Assembly: GCF_003119195.2 (NCBI RefSeq) | Contig: NZ_CP022254.1 | Location: 293,501 to 357,500, forward strand | Origin: Azospirillum baldaniorum | GTDB taxonomy: Bacteria; Pseudomonadota; Alphaproteobacteria; Azospirillales; Azospirillaceae | Direction of reading: 5' to 3' | DNA: 64,000 nt | Part shown: piece after piece, positions 1 through 8,937 of the stretch | Layout: each line of letters starts with the position of its first letter | How positions within the stretch are numbered: the stretch's first letter is position 1 | Notes under the pieces: generated by a model | Databases searched by the model: none | What the model was told of the DNA's origin: nothing | Seen by the model: the letters and a program-made list of their open reading frames with translations, nothing else | Made by a program: the position numbers and the translations under genes

Positions 1-1
1 G

Positions 2-457
2 GCTCCCTGGCTTGCCCACAAGGCCAGCCACGAGGGCGTCATCGCCGTCGAGCACATCGCCGGCAAGCACCCGCACGCGCTGGACGTCCGCAACATCCCG
101 GGCTGCACCTACTCGCACCCGCAGATCGCGTCGGTCGGTCTGACCGAGAAGAAGGCGAAGGAGGCGGGCTACGAGGTCCGCGTCGGCCGCTTCCCCTTCA
201 TCGGCAACGGCAAGGCCATCGCGCTGGGCGAGGCGGACGGCATGGTGAAGACCGTGTTCGACGCCAAGACCGGCGAGCTGTTGGGTGCCCATATGGTCGG
301 CGCCGAGGTGACGGAGCTGATCCAGGGCTACACGGTCGCCAAGACCATGGAGACCACCGAGCAGGAGCTGATGCAGACGGTGTTCCCGCATCCGACCCTG
401 TCGGAGATGATGCACGAGTCGGTTCTTGATGCCTACGGCCGGGCCATCCACTTCTAA
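2..457 (+). CDS. lpdA: Dihydrolipoamide dehydrogenase (E3), C-terminal part
   Basis: This is the last 151 residues of a dihydrolipoamide dehydrogenase, the FAD/NAD flavoprotein that reoxidises lipoyl groups of 2-oxoacid dehydrogenase complexes in the cytoplasm. The start lies before the window. Visible are AHKASHEG near the beginning of the fragment, the dimerisation-domain stretch YSHPQIASVGLTE, and the C-terminal FPHPTLSEMMHE, which carries the His-Glu pair of the active site at the dimer interface. lipA follows in the same direction, so lipoylation and lipoamide recycling genes sit together. A UUCG-capped hairpin follows the stop codon. Confidence 0.95.
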   Translation, partial: APWLAHKASHEGVIAVEHIAGKHPHALDVRNIPGCTYSHPQIASVGLTEKKAKEAGYEVRVGRFPFIGNGKAIALGEADGMVKTVFDAKTGELLGAHMVGAEVTELIQGYTVAKTMETTEQELMQTVFPHPTLSEMMHESVLDAYGRAIHF

Positions 458-500
458 GTGGCCCTTCTGATCGGCTGAGTTGGGTCTGATCGACGGTCGT

Positions 501-532
501 TTGCTCCCTCGCCCTTCGGGGCGGGGGAGCAA
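501..532 (+). terminator. Hairpin terminator after lpdA
   Basis: A 14-bp stem (one G-T wobble) with a TTCG tetraloop begins 43 bases after the lpdA stop. There is no long T run, so termination efficiency is uncertain, but the position and the UUCG loop fit a terminator. Confidence 0.6.
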
Positions 533-590
533 CGTTCCCGACTCCGTCATCATTTTGGCGGTGTTGTTTCGTCGCGGCCGATAATCAGAC

Positions 591-619
591 TTGACCGGTC
601 GGTCATTCCGGCCTATCCG
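591..619 (+). promoter_or_regulatory. Possible sigma70-type promoter of lipA
   Basis: TTGACC at 591-596 is separated by 17 bases from TATCCG at 614-619, about 110 bases before the lipA start. The -35 hexamer is good and the -10 is poor (3 of 6). The palindrome GACCGGTC (593-600) overlaps the -35. This is inference only. Confidence 0.3.
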
Positions 620-727
620 GCGGGACCGTGTCCGCCGGCCTTGCGCCGTGTCCCTTGCGCCGTCGGCGGCGCGTTACCGTTCAGCATCGGCGCTGCCATC
701 GGGCAGCCCGTGGGAGCACTTCAGACC

Positions 728-1684
728 ATGACCGTGGCCGATCACCCCGAGAAGCTTCGCCATCCCGAAAAGGCCCACAAGCCCGACAACCCGATCCAGC
801 GCAAACCGGGCTGGATTCGCGTCAAGGCGCCGACCAGCCAGGAATACAACGAGACGCGCAACTTGATGCGCGGGCTCAAGCTCAACACCGTGTGCGAGGA
901 GGCCGCCTGCCCGAACATCGGGGAGTGCTGGAAGCACAAGCACGCGACCTTCATGATCCTCGGGTCCGTCTGCACCCGCGGCTGCGCCTTCTGCAACGTC
1001 GGCACCGGGCGTCCCGACCAGCTCGACCCGCACGAGCCGGACAATGTGGGGGAGGCGGTGGCCCAGCTGAAACTGAGCCACGTCGTCGTCACTTCGGTGG
1101 ACCGCGACGACCTGGAGGACGGCGGGGCGGAGCATTTCGCCCGCACCATCCGTGCCATCCGTGCGGCGTCGCCGGACACCACCATCGAGATTCTCACCCC
1201 CGACTTCCAGAAGAAGAAGGGTGCGGTGGAGGTGGTGGTCGAGGCGAAGCCGGACGTCTTCAACCACAATCTGGAAACCGCGCCGCGCCTCTATCCGACG
1301 ATTCGTCCGGGCGCCCGTTACTTCACCTCGTTGCAGTTGCTGGCTCGGGTTAAGGAGCTGGACCCGTCCATGTTCACCAAGTCCGGAATCATGGTCGGGC
1401 TGGGAGAGACGAAGGAGGAGGTCGGGCAGGTGATGGACGACCTGCGCGCCGCCGATGTTGACTTCATGACGATCGGCCAGTACCTCCAGCCGACGCCCAA
1501 GCACGCGGCGGTGGACCGGTTCGTGACTCCGGAAGAATTCCAGAGCTACGCAACACTTGGCCGCGGCAAGGGTTTCCTGATGGTGGCCTCGACGCCGCTG
1601 ACCCGCTCCAGCTATCACGCGGGGGCGGACTTCGCGAAGCTGCGGGAGGCTCGCCTCCGCAAACTCGCGGCAATGGCGGGCTGA
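728..1684 (+). CDS. lipA: Lipoyl synthase
   Basis: A 318-residue radical SAM enzyme that inserts two sulfurs into protein-bound octanoyl groups to make lipoate. Both iron-sulfur cluster motifs are present: [12 protein letters not shown] (Cys 56, 61, 67; auxiliary cluster) and CTRGCAFC (Cys 82, 86, 89; SAM cluster). The C-terminal RSSYHAG, whose Arg-Ser-Ser is a LipA hallmark, is also there. The ATG at 728 is chosen because it gives the usual family N-terminus and has GGGAG upstream; an in-frame extension to 641 is arginine- and proline-rich and unlikely. The gene lies after lpdA and 44 bases before a ratA-like gene, a common alphaproteobacterial order. Confidence 0.96.
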   Translation: MTVADHPEKLRHPEKAHKPDNPIQRKPGWIRVKAPTSQEYNETRNLMRGLKLNTVCEEAACPNIGECWKHKHATFMILGSVCTRGCAFCNVGTGRPDQLDPHEPDNVGEAVAQLKLSHVVVTSVDRDDLEDGGAEHFARTIRAIRAASPDTTIEILTPDFQKKKGAVEVVVEAKPDVFNHNLETAPRLYPTIRPGARYFTSLQLLARVKELDPSMFTKSGIMVGLGETKEEVGQVMDDLRAADVDFMTIGQYLQPTPKHAAVDRFVTPEEFQSYATLGRGKGFLMVASTPLTRSSYHAGADFAKLREARLRKLAAMAG

Positions 1685-1728
1685 AAGGCGGCGGGCTGAG
1701 AGGCGGCCGAAAGAGAAACGGAGCGGGT

Positions 1729-2196
1729 ATGCCGACGCACGCGGAAAAGAAGGTTCTTCCCTACACGCCGGAGCAGATGTACCGGCTGGTCGCCGATGTG
1801 GAGAAGTACCCGGAATTCCTGCCCTGGTGCCTCGCCGCCCGCATCCGCCGCCGCGAAGGCGATGTGATGTTCGCGGACCTCGTCATCGGCTTCAAGATGG
1901 TCCGCGAACGCTTCACCTCGCGGGTGGAGCTGGATGAGGCGAACCGCCGCATCAACGTCCAGTACACCGAGGGGCCGTTCCAGTACCTGAACAACCACTG
2001 GATCTTCACCCCGCACGAGGGCGGCGTCTGCGTGGATTTCTACGTGGACTTCGAGTTCCGTTCCAAGATGCTGCAGAAGATCATGGGCGTGCTGTTCAAC
2101 GAGGCGGTGCGCCGGATGGTGCAGGCCTTCGAGACCCGCGCCAACCAGCTCTACGGTGCCGGCGCCTCCCGGCCCGCTGCGGCGCGGACCGCCTGA
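1729..2196 (+). CDS. ratA: RatA/Coq10-family START-domain protein
   Basis: A 155-residue single-domain protein of the polyketide cyclase/Coq10-like START family. In bacteria the family is annotated either as ubiquinone-binding (Coq10-like) or as RatA, reported to inhibit ribosome subunit association in E. coli. Family features are the N-terminal YTPEQMYRLVADVEKYPEFLPWC and the C-terminal helix VRRMVQAFETRANQLYG. GGAGCGGG precedes the ATG. It follows lipA closely and is probably co-transcribed. Which of the two family roles applies cannot be told from sequence; a Coq10-like role in respiration is equally possible. Confidence 0.85.
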   Translation: MPTHAEKKVLPYTPEQMYRLVADVEKYPEFLPWCLAARIRRREGDVMFADLVIGFKMVRERFTSRVELDEANRRINVQYTEGPFQYLNNHWIFTPHEGGVCVDFYVDFEFRSKMLQKIMGVLFNEAVRRMVQAFETRANQLYGAGASRPAAARTA

Positions 2197-2221
2197 GACC
2201 GGCCGTTCCTCAGCGAGGGCG

Positions 2222-2725
2222 TCAGCGAATCGCGGTTTCCGGGCGGGCCGTGCGCAGCCGCTCCAGCGCGGTCTGCACGGTCGCGAGGCGCACCGCCTCG
2301 CGGTCGCCGGGAAAGGTGTATTCCTTGTGCTTGGCGGCGCCGCGGCGGACCGCCGTGGCGATGTAAACGCGCCCGACCGGCTTTTCCGGTGTCCCGCCGC
2401 CGGGGCCGGCGACTCCGGTCACCGCCACCGTCACGTCGGCCTTCGACTTCGCCAGGGCGCCCACTGCCATCGCCACCGCCACCTCCGGGCTGACCGCGCC
2501 GTGGGCGTGGATCAGGCTGGGCGGCACGCCGAGCATCTCGGACTTGGCGACGTTGGAGTAGGTGACGAAGCCCCGGTCCACCACCTTGGACGAACCCGCG
2601 ATGTCGGTCAGCGCCCCCGCGATCAGGCCGCCCGTGCAGGATTCGGCGGTCGCCAGGGTGTAGCCGGCCAATTCGTATTCCGCGAGCAGCTTGGCGGCGA
2701 GTTCGCGGATGTGATCGGGAAACAT
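2222..2725 (-). CDS. pncC: Nicotinamide-nucleotide amidase, CinA C-terminal family
   Basis: A 167-residue stand-alone CinA C-terminal domain. The family deamidates nicotinamide mononucleotide to nicotinate mononucleotide in the pyridine nucleotide salvage cycle. Diagnostic motifs are AESCTGGLIAG near residue 27, FVTYSNVAKSEMLGV, HGAVSPEVAVAMA and VTGVAGPGGGTPEKPVG. The N-terminal molybdopterin-binding domain of full-length CinA is absent, as in E. coli PncC. It lies 69 bases downstream of ispDF on the same strand and could be co-transcribed with it. A short inverted repeat (about 2758-2778) sits between them. Confidence 0.9.
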   Translation of the reverse strand: MFPDHIRELAAKLLAEYELAGYTLATAESCTGGLIAGALTDIAGSSKVVDRGFVTYSNVAKSEMLGVPPSLIHAHGAVSPEVAVAMAVGALAKSKADVTVAVTGVAGPGGGTPEKPVGRVYIATAVRRGAAKHKEYTFPGDREAVRLATVQTALERLRTARPETAIR

Positions 2726-2794
2726 GCGGGTCCCTTTCGTCGTGCCAGAACCAGCCCCCCTCCCGTCCCGGGAGAGGGCTACGGAAAGCTCATG

Positions 2795-3979
2795 CTATCC
2801 CGGCAGACGGACCGTCGCCATCGCCTGCGCCGCGATGCCCTCGCCGCGCCCGGTGAAGCCCAGCCGCTCCGTCGTCGTCGCCTTCACGCTGACCCGGTCC
2901 ACCGGCATGCCCAGAATTTCGGCAACGCGCGCGGTCATCGCCTCGCGGTGCGGGCCGACCTTCGGGCGCTCGCAGATGATCGTCACGTCGACATGGGCGA
3001 TCCGCCCGCCGCGCGCCGTCACCAGCTCCGCCGCGTGTTTCAGGAACAGCGCGCTGTCGGCGCCGCGCCATTGCGGGTCGCTGGGCGGGAAATGGCTGCC
3101 GATGTCCCCGGCGCACAGCGCGCCCAGGATGGCATCGGTCAGCGCGTGCAGCCCGACGTCGGCGTCTGAATGGCCGTCCAGCCGGTGCGTGTGCGGAACC
3201 CGCACGCCGCAGAGCGTGACATGATCGCCCTCGGCGAAGCGGTGCACGTCGAAGCCCGATCCGGTGCGAATGTCGGACAGGGCGGAGTCGAACGCGCGGG
3301 TGGCGCGGGTCAGGTCGTCGGGGGTCGTCACCTTGAAATTCTCCTCCCTGGCGGGCACCAGTGCGACCGGCAGCCCGGCGCGTTCGGCGACCGCCGCGTC
3401 GTCGGTCAGCTCCAGCCCGGCGGCATTGCGATGCGCGGCCAGAATCTCGGGGAAGCGGAAGCCCTGCGGGGTCTGGGCGCGCCACAGGCCGCTGCGGTCC
3501 ACCGTGCCGGCTACCAACCCGTCTTCTCCGCGCTTCAGCGTGTCGGCGACCGGAACGGCGGCCAGCGCCGCGGGGTGGGTGTCGAGCGCCGCAATCACCG
3601 CATCGATGGTACCGGCGTCGATCAGCGGGCGGGCCGCGTCGTGGATCAGCACGAGGCCCGGCGCCGAGTCGGCCAACGCCTCCAGCCCGTTGCGCACCGA
3701 ATCCTGGCGGGACGCCCCGCCGGCCACCGGTTCGGGCAGATCCAGTCCCGCGACGGCCGCATCGTAGAGATCGCGAAAGGCGGGATTGATGACGACGCGC
3801 ACCGCGCTCACCTTGGGGTGGCGCCGGAAGGCCTCCACCGTGTGGCGCAGCACGGGCTGACCGGCCAGATCGAGATACTGCTTGGGCCGCTCGCCGCCGA
3901 ACCGCTGGCCGGTGCCGGCGGCGACGATCAGAGCGATGCAGGAAGACGCGTTGATGGAAGACGCGTTCAAGGAAGACAT
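2795..3979 (-). CDS. ispDF: Bifunctional IspD-IspF isoprenoid enzyme
   Basis: A 394-residue fusion catalysing two steps of the MEP isoprenoid pathway: 2-C-methyl-D-erythritol 4-phosphate cytidylyltransferase (IspD) and 2-C-methyl-D-erythritol 2,4-cyclodiphosphate synthase (IspF). The IspD half has the nucleotide-binding [16 protein letters not shown] and the IHDAARP motif. The IspF half starts near [11 protein letters not shown] and has the metal ligands in DVH and [17 protein letters not shown], then HFPPSDP and the [15 protein letters not shown] end. The fusion is typical of alphaproteobacteria. The N-terminus carries an in-frame 15-bp tandem repeat (NASS repeated), so the true start could be a little further in. 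Confidence 0.95.
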   Translation of the reverse strand: MSSLNASSINASSCIALIVAAGTGQRFGGERPKQYLDLAGQPVLRHTVEAFRRHPKVSAVRVVINPAFRDLYDAAVAGLDLPEPVAGGASRQDSVRNGLEALADSAPGLVLIHDAARPLIDAGTIDAVIAALDTHPAALAAVPVADTLKRGEDGLVAGTVDRSGLWRAQTPQGFRFPEILAAHRNAAGLELTDDAAVAERAGLPVALVPAREENFKVTTPDDLTRATRAFDSALSDIRTGSGFDVHRFAEGDHVTLCGVRVPHTHRLDGHSDADVGLHALTDAILGALCAGDIGSHFPPSDPQWRGADSALFLKHAAELVTARGGRIAHVDVTIICERPKVGPHREAMTARVAEILGMPVDRVSVKATTTERLGFTGRGEGIAAQAMATVRLPG

Positions 3980-3980
3980 G
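3941..3980. repeat. 15-bp tandem repeat in the ispDF start
   Basis: The unit GGAAGACGCGTT plus three variable bases occurs twice (3941-3955, 3956-3970) with a partial third copy ending at 3980. It encodes the repeated SSxNA of the IspDF N-terminus. Copies keep the reading frame. Confidence 0.8.
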
Positions 3981-4112
3981 GGGCGTTTCCCCGCCGTTTG
4001 GGCTATGGTATCCGCGCTTGACGGGCCGTCCGCGTGACGCTTACGTCATGGCGGCCGGACGCAGCGGAGCCTAGCCGCTCACCGGCGTTCCGCCAAGAGC
4101 TTCAGAGACTTG

Positions 4113-4148
4113 TCCAACAGCGACTTTGGGTCCAACAGCGACTTTGGG
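4113..4148. repeat. Perfect 18-bp tandem duplication
   Basis: The 18-mer TCCAACAGCGACTTTGGG occurs twice in direct succession (4113-4130 and 4131-4148), in the divergent region between ispDF and the CcsA-like gene. It lies upstream of the preferred start at 4181. Confidence 0.9.
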
Positions 4149-4180
4149 TTTCCGCAAAGGGAAGGGCACGGGTCCGCCGC

Positions 4181-4996
4181 ATGTCGCAGAACATCGTCTA
4201 CAGCCTGACCGCGCTGATGGCTCTGCTGCCGGCGTCCATCTACCCGTATCATCGGATCGCGGGGCAGGGGGCGGACGGTCGGTCCGCCTATTTCTGGGGC
4301 GCCCTGGCGCTGGGCTTCGCCGGGCCGGCGGCCTGGGCGCTGACCCAGGTGGCGGGACGCTGGCACACCGGTCTGTCCACCGCGCTGTGGATCACCATCG
4401 CCGCCTGCATGCTGCTGTTCATGGCGATGAGCGCGCTGACCCGGTCGGCGTGGCGGCTCTCGCCGCTGCTGCTGCCCTATCTGCTGACCGTCGGCGCCTT
4501 CGCGACGCTGGCCCAGCAGGCACCGGCGCCGGTGCTGCGTGGCGGGGCGCCGGGCATCTGGATCGACCTGCACATCGCCGTGTCGGTCATCACCTACGCG
4601 CTGCTGACCATGGCCGCCGTGGCCTCGCTCGCCGCCTTCCTCCAGGAGCGGGCGCTAAAGTCGAAACGCCCGACGCCGCTGACCCGTTTCCTGCCCCCGG
4701 TGACGGAGAGCGAGCGGATGCAGCTCCACCTTCTCGGCGCGTCGGAGGCGGTTCTGGGGGCCGGTCTCGCCACGGGAATGGCGGTGCTCCATTACGAAAC
4801 CGGCGCGCTGCTGCGCGCCGACCACAAGACGCTGCTGTCGGTCGCCAGTTTCGTCGTCATCGGCGGGTTGCTGCTCGCCCACGCCCGCACCGGCGTGCGC
4901 GGGCGGATGGCCGCGCGTCTCGTGCTGATCGCCTATCTGCTGCTGACCCTCGCCTATCCGGGCGTCAAGTTCGTCACCGACGTCCTGCTCGGCTAG
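4181..4996 (+). CDS. CcsA/YpjD-like cytochrome c assembly membrane protein
   Basis: A 271-residue polytopic membrane protein with about eight hydrophobic segments, resembling the cytochrome c assembly (CcsA) family as found in YpjD-type proteins. Family features include the conserved WIDLHIAVSVITYALLTMAAVASLAAFLQE stretch with a potential haem-ligand His, and a second His in MAVLHYETGAL. The ATG at 4181 is preferred, with AGGGAAGGG upstream and an immediate membrane segment. An in-frame start at 4034 would add a repeat-encoded VQQRLWVQQRLW stretch that does not look like a natural N-terminus. The gene is divergent from ispDF. Its exact role in cytochrome maturation is not established for this subfamily. 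Confidence 0.8.
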   Translation: MSQNIVYSLTALMALLPASIYPYHRIAGQGADGRSAYFWGALALGFAGPAAWALTQVAGRWHTGLSTALWITIAACMLLFMAMSALTRSAWRLSPLLLPYLLTVGAFATLAQQAPAPVLRGGAPGIWIDLHIAVSVITYALLTMAAVASLAAFLQERALKSKRPTPLTRFLPPVTESERMQLHLLGASEAVLGAGLATGMAVLHYETGALLRADHKTLLSVASFVVIGGLLLAHARTGVRGRMAARLVLIAYLLLTLAYPGVKFVTDVLLG

Positions 4997-5032
4997 CCTC
5001 CGCGCATGACAGCCAGCGCGGCGCTCGCGGGA

Positions 5033-5111
5033 TGTGCACTTGCAACATGCCGAAACGCTGTGCTACCGTGCACAAATTCTCATCATATAGCTAATGTGCC
5101 CATCATGTGGG
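5033..5111 (+). promoter_or_regulatory. Paired GTGCAC palindromes before dusB-ntrBC
   Basis: TGTGCAC (5033-5039) and its reverse complement GTGCACA (5068-5074) stand about 35 bp apart, centre to centre. A TATA-like stretch (CATATAGC, 5084-5091) follows. A further inverted repeat, GCCCA (5097-5101) and TGGGC (5107-5111), lies just before the ribosome-binding site. The layout fits an operator/promoter for the nitrogen-control operon; the regulator is unknown. Confidence 0.4.
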
Positions 5112-5120
5112 CAGGTGAAC

Positions 5121-6107
5121 ATGGCCATTCAAATCGGCACCATCTCGCTTGAGGGTCCGGTGATCCTCGCCCCTATGTCCGGCGTCACCGACCTGCCGTT
5201 CCGGCGGCTGGTGAAGCAGTCGGGCTGCGGACTGGTCGTCTCCGAGATGGTCGCGAGCCAGGCGATGATCCGCGAGAACCGCCAGACGCTGCGCATGGTC
5301 GAGTGCGAGCCGGAGCAGTTCCCCATGGCGGTCCAGCTTGCCGGCTGCGAGCCCGACGTGATGGCCGAGGCGGCGAAGCTGAACGAGGACCGCGGTGCGG
5401 CCATCATCGACATCAACTTCGGCTGTCCCGTGAAGAAGGTGGTCAACGGCCACGCCGGTTCTTCCCTGATGCGCGACGAGGCGCTCGCCGCCCGCATCCT
5501 GGAGGCTACGGCGAAAGCGGTTTCGATCCCGGTGACGCTGAAGATGCGCAAGGGTTGGGATGACAACAGCCTGAACGCCCCCCGTCTCGCCCGCATCGCC
5601 GAGGAGTGCGGCATCAAGCTGGTCACCGTTCACGGCCGCACCCGCGAGCAGTTCTACAACGGCACCGCCGACTGGTCCTTCATCCGCTCCGTGAAGGAGG
5701 CGGTGTCGATCCCGGTGGTGGTCAACGGCGACATCACGTCCTTTGATGCCGTGGATCGCGCGCTTGCCGAGTCCGGCGCCGACGGGGTGATGATCGGGCG
5801 TGGCGCCTACGGGCGCCCCTGGTTCCCCGCCCAGGTGATGCATTACATCCGCACCGGCGAGCGGCTGCCCGATCCACCGCTCCACGAGCAGCTCGACACG
5901 CTGCTGGAGCATTACGACGCCATGCTGACCCATTATGGCGTCGAAGGCGGGCTGCGCGTCGCCCGCAAGCACATTTCCTGGTACTCAACGGGCCTGCGCG
6001 ACTCCGCCGAATTCCGCTCGGAGGTCAACCGCATGTCCGATCCCGAACGAGTGCGCGGCTTCATCCGCGACTTCTACGCCCCGGCGATCGAAAGGATGGC
6101 TGCCTGA
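5121..6107 (+). CDS. dusB: tRNA-dihydrouridine synthase B (NifR3)
   Basis: A 328-residue FMN enzyme that reduces uridine to dihydrouridine in tRNA. Motifs: [15 protein letters not shown] (FMN site), the catalytic-cysteine segment [40 protein letters not shown] and [12 protein letters not shown]. The ATG at 5121 has AGGTGA just upstream and gives the usual N-terminus; an upstream ATG at 5094 would add nine residues (MCPSCGQVN). The stop overlaps the ntrB start by one base, so it is the first gene of a dusB-ntrB-ntrC operon, the classical nifR3-ntrBC arrangement. Confidence 0.96.
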   Translation: MAIQIGTISLEGPVILAPMSGVTDLPFRRLVKQSGCGLVVSEMVASQAMIRENRQTLRMVECEPEQFPMAVQLAGCEPDVMAEAAKLNEDRGAAIIDINFGCPVKKVVNGHAGSSLMRDEALAARILEATAKAVSIPVTLKMRKGWDDNSLNAPRLARIAEECGIKLVTVHGRTREQFYNGTADWSFIRSVKEAVSIPVVVNGDITSFDAVDRALAESGADGVMIGRGAYGRPWFPAQVMHYIRTGERLPDPPLHEQLDTLLEHYDAMLTHYGVEGGLRVARKHISWYSTGLRDSAEFRSEVNRMSDPERVRGFIRDFYAPAIERMAA

Positions 6108-7309
6108 TGGCCCGTGCATCTGCCGCTGCTCCATTGCCCCGCCGCCCGGCGCGGCCCCGTGCGCCCTCCGGTTCCTACCGCCCTGTCCGCTCCTGCATCG
6201 ATCCGTCCGTCATGCTGAACGCGCTCCCCGACCCGGTCCTGGTCGTCGACGGCTCCGGCGACATCCGCTACGTGAATCTGGAGGCGCAGGAATTCTTCGG
6301 CCTGTCCGCCGCCATGATGGAAGGCATGCCACTGGCGGAACTGCTGCCGCCCAACAGCCCGGTCAGCCAGTTGATCGAGCAGGTCCAGCAGGGGCGCCAC
6401 CGCGCCTCGCAGGAGGGCGTCGTCATCGACACGCCGCGCATCGGCCCGCACCACGTCACCGTGCGGGTCACCGCGCTGGGCGAGCCCGCCGACCATGTGC
6501 TGCTGACGGTCAACGAGCGCACGCTGGCCCGCAAGATCGACAATTCCCTGACCCACCGCAACGCAGCCCGCTCGGTCACCGCCATGGCCTCGATGCTCGG
6601 GCATGAGGTCAAGAACCCGCTGTCGGGCATCCGCGGGGCGGCGCAGCTCCTGGAGGAAAACTGCAGCGAGTCCGACCGGGTGCTCACCCGGCTGATCTGC
6701 GACGAGGCCGACCGCATCGTTGCGCTGGTCAACCGGATGGAAGTCTTCTCCGACCAGCGGCCGCTGGAGCGTGACGCGGTGAACATCCACACCGTTCTGG
6801 AGCATGTCCGCAAGGTGGCCCAGAGCGGCTTCGCGCGGAACATCCGATTCATCGAGCGCTACGACCCGTCCCTGCCGCCGGTCTATGGCAACCGTGACCA
6901 GCTCATCCAGATTTTCCTCAATCTGATTAAAAATGCGGCAGAAGCTGCCCCGGAATCGGGCGGCGAGATCATACTCAGCACATCTTATCAGCACGGCGTC
7001 CGCATGGCCCTGCCCGGCGGCGACACCCGCCTGCACCTGCCGTTGCTGGTGTCCGTTCAGGATAATGGGGATGGCATACCCGACGACCTGCGCTCCAACC
7101 TGTTCGATGCCTTCATTACAACCAAGGTCAATGGGACTGGCCTGGGGCTTGCATTGGTAGCCAAAATCGTCGGCGACCACGGCGGCGTCATCGAATTTGA
7201 CAGCCAGCCGCGCCGCACCGTCTTCAAGGTCTCGCTACCCATGTTCGATGAAGCGCAGATGAGCGGCGATCCTGCACCGGCCAGAGGCTTCCGAGGGGCC
7301 ATCGGATGA
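6107..7309 (+). CDS. ntrB: Nitrogen regulation sensor kinase NtrB
   Basis: A 400-residue cytoplasmic histidine kinase/phosphatase that sets the phosphorylation state of NtrC in response to the PII protein. An N-terminal PAS domain (about residues 36-130) is followed by the phospho-acceptor H-box [16 protein letters not shown] with His166. The ATP-binding domain has the N-box [11 protein letters not shown], the G1 box DNGDGIPDD and the [15 protein letters not shown] segment. The arginine/proline-rich first 30 residues are unusual. The start overlaps the dusB stop and the end overlaps the ntrC start by 4 bp (ATGA), implying translational coupling. Confidence 0.97.
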   Translation: MARASAAAPLPRRPARPRAPSGSYRPVRSCIDPSVMLNALPDPVLVVDGSGDIRYVNLEAQEFFGLSAAMMEGMPLAELLPPNSPVSQLIEQVQQGRHRASQEGVVIDTPRIGPHHVTVRVTALGEPADHVLLTVNERTLARKIDNSLTHRNAARSVTAMASMLGHEVKNPLSGIRGAAQLLEENCSESDRVLTRLICDEADRIVALVNRMEVFSDQRPLERDAVNIHTVLEHVRKVAQSGFARNIRFIERYDPSLPPVYGNRDQLIQIFLNLIKNAAEAAPESGGEIILSTSYQHGVRMALPGGDTRLHLPLLVSVQDNGDGIPDDLRSNLFDAFITTKVNGTGLGLALVAKIVGDHGGVIEFDSQPRRTVFKVSLPMFDEAQMSGDPAPARGFRGAIG

Positions 7310-8751
7310 GTGCAGCCACGATCCTGGTTGCGGACGACGACCGCGCCATCCGCACCGTTCTGACCCAGGCGCTCGCCCGCCTCGGGCACGAGGTGCGCAC
7401 CACCGGCAACGCCTCCACGCTCTGGCGCTGGGTGGCGGACGGGCAGGGCGACCTCATCATCACCGACGTGGTGATGCCCGATGAGAACGGGCTGGACCTG
7501 ATCCCCCGGATCAAGAAGATCCGGCCCGACCTGCGCATCATCGTGATGAGCGCGCAGAACACGCTGATCACCGCCGTGAAGGCGGCGGAGCGCGGCGCCT
7601 TCGAGTATCTGCCCAAGCCCTTCGACCTGAAGGAGCTGGTTTCGGTCGTCGAGCGGGCGCTGAACTCCAACACGCCGCCGGCGGCTCTGCCCGCCGACGC
7701 CGGCGAGGCGGACGAGCAGCTTCCCCTGATCGGCCGCTCGCCGGCCATGCAGGAGATCTACCGCGTCCTTGCCCGTTTGATGGGCACCGATCTGACGGTG
7801 ACCATCACCGGCGAGTCGGGCACCGGCAAGGAACTGGTGGCCCGCGCGCTGCACGACTACGGCAAGCGGCGCAACGGTCCCTTCGTCGCCATCAACATGG
7901 CGGCCATCCCGCGCGAGCTGATCGAGTCCGAGCTGTTCGGTCACGAGAAGGGCGCCTTCACCGGAGCCACCAACCGGTCGACCGGCCGCTTCGAGCAGGC
8001 GCAGGGCGGTACCCTGTTCCTCGACGAGATCGGCGACATGCCGCTGGAGGCGCAGACCCGGCTGCTGCGCGTGCTGCAGGAGGGCGAGTACACCACCGTC
8101 GGCGGACGTACACCGATCAAGACGGATGTACGCATCGTCGCCGCCACCCACCGCGACTTGCGCACCTTGATCCGCCAGGGCCTGTTCCGCGAGGACCTGT
8201 TCTACCGGCTGTGCGTCGTCCCCATCCGTCTGCCGCCGCTGCGCGAGCGTACGGAGGACGTGCCGCTTCTGGTCCGCCACTTCCTGAACCAGTGCTCGGC
8301 CCAAGGGCTGCCGGTGAAGAGCATCGACCAGCCCGCCATGGACCGGCTGAAGCGCTACCGCTGGCCGGGCAACGTGCGCGAACTGGAAAATCTCGTCCGC
8401 CGCCTTGCCGCGCTCTATTCGCAGGAGGTCATCGGGCTCGACGTGGTGGAGGCGGAACTGGCCGACACCACGCCCGCGGCCCAGCCGGTGGAGGAACCGC
8501 AGGGCGAGGGCCTGTCCGCCGCCGTGGAGCGCCACCTCAAGGATTATTTCGCCGCGCACAAGGATGGCATGCCGTCGAACGGCCTGTACGACCGGGTGCT
8601 GCGCGAGGTCGAACGGCCGCTGATCTCGCTCAGCCTCTCGGCGACGCGGGGCAACCAGATCAAGGCCGCGCAACTGCTCGGCCTCAACCGCAACACGCTG
8701 CGCAAGAAGATCCGCGATCTCGACATCCAGGTGGTGCGCGGGTTGAAGTGA
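7306..8751 (+). CDS. ntrC: Nitrogen regulator NtrC, sigma54 activator
   Basis: A 481-residue response regulator activating sigma54 promoters for nitrogen assimilation. The receiver domain has Asp54 and Lys104 (YLPKPFD). The AAA+ domain has Walker A GESGTGKE (169-176), the sigma54-contact loop GAFTGA (216-221) and Walker [13 protein letters not shown]-terminal Fis-type helix-turn-helix includes [22 protein letters not shown]. All parts of an active sigma54 activator are present, in contrast to NtrX encoded 2.5 kb downstream. It is translationally coupled to ntrB. A strong stem-loop follows. Confidence 0.98.
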   Translation: MSAATILVADDDRAIRTVLTQALARLGHEVRTTGNASTLWRWVADGQGDLIITDVVMPDENGLDLIPRIKKIRPDLRIIVMSAQNTLITAVKAAERGAFEYLPKPFDLKELVSVVERALNSNTPPAALPADAGEADEQLPLIGRSPAMQEIYRVLARLMGTDLTVTITGESGTGKELVARALHDYGKRRNGPFVAINMAAIPRELIESELFGHEKGAFTGATNRSTGRFEQAQGGTLFLDEIGDMPLEAQTRLLRVLQEGEYTTVGGRTPIKTDVRIVAATHRDLRTLIRQGLFREDLFYRLCVVPIRLPPLRERTEDVPLLVRHFLNQCSAQGLPVKSIDQPAMDRLKRYRWPGNVRELENLVRRLAALYSQEVIGLDVVEAELADTTPAAQPVEEPQGEGLSAAVERHLKDYFAAHKDGMPSNGLYDRVLREVERPLISLSLSATRGNQIKAAQLLGLNRNTLRKKIRDLDIQVVRGLK

Positions 8752-8822
8752 TCCGGCGCCCGGCGGATTGGCTGGGCGTCGCCGCAATCCCACAGCGTGG
8801 TGTTTTTGCGACAGGCTTTTGG

Positions 8823-8873
8823 CCCCTCTGCCATTCGCAATGCTCCTTAGGGACTGTGCGAAAGGCAGAGGGG
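8823..8873 (+). other. Long stem-loop between ntrC and ntrY
   Basis: CCCCTCTGCC (8823-8832) pairs perfectly with GGCAGAGGGG (8864-8873). After one mismatch the stem extends by TTCGCA/TGCGAA, giving 17 positions with one mismatch and a 17-base loop (8840-8856). No T run follows. Two smaller inverted repeats of GTTGCC/GGCAAC lie directly downstream (8873-8895 and 8914-8931), the second just before the ntrY ATG. It may be a terminator, a processing site or a translational control element. Confidence 0.7.
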
Positions 8874-8937
8874 TTGCCGCTTGGCAGGACGGCAACAGCT
8901 CGTGTATCATTCTGGCAACAGACTGGTTGCCGGATTG

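Noticed and set aside
8881..8937. Possible sigma54 promoter (TGGCA...TTGC) before ntrY
   Set aside because: TGGCA and TTGC are present, but the GG to GC spacing is not the required 10 bases.
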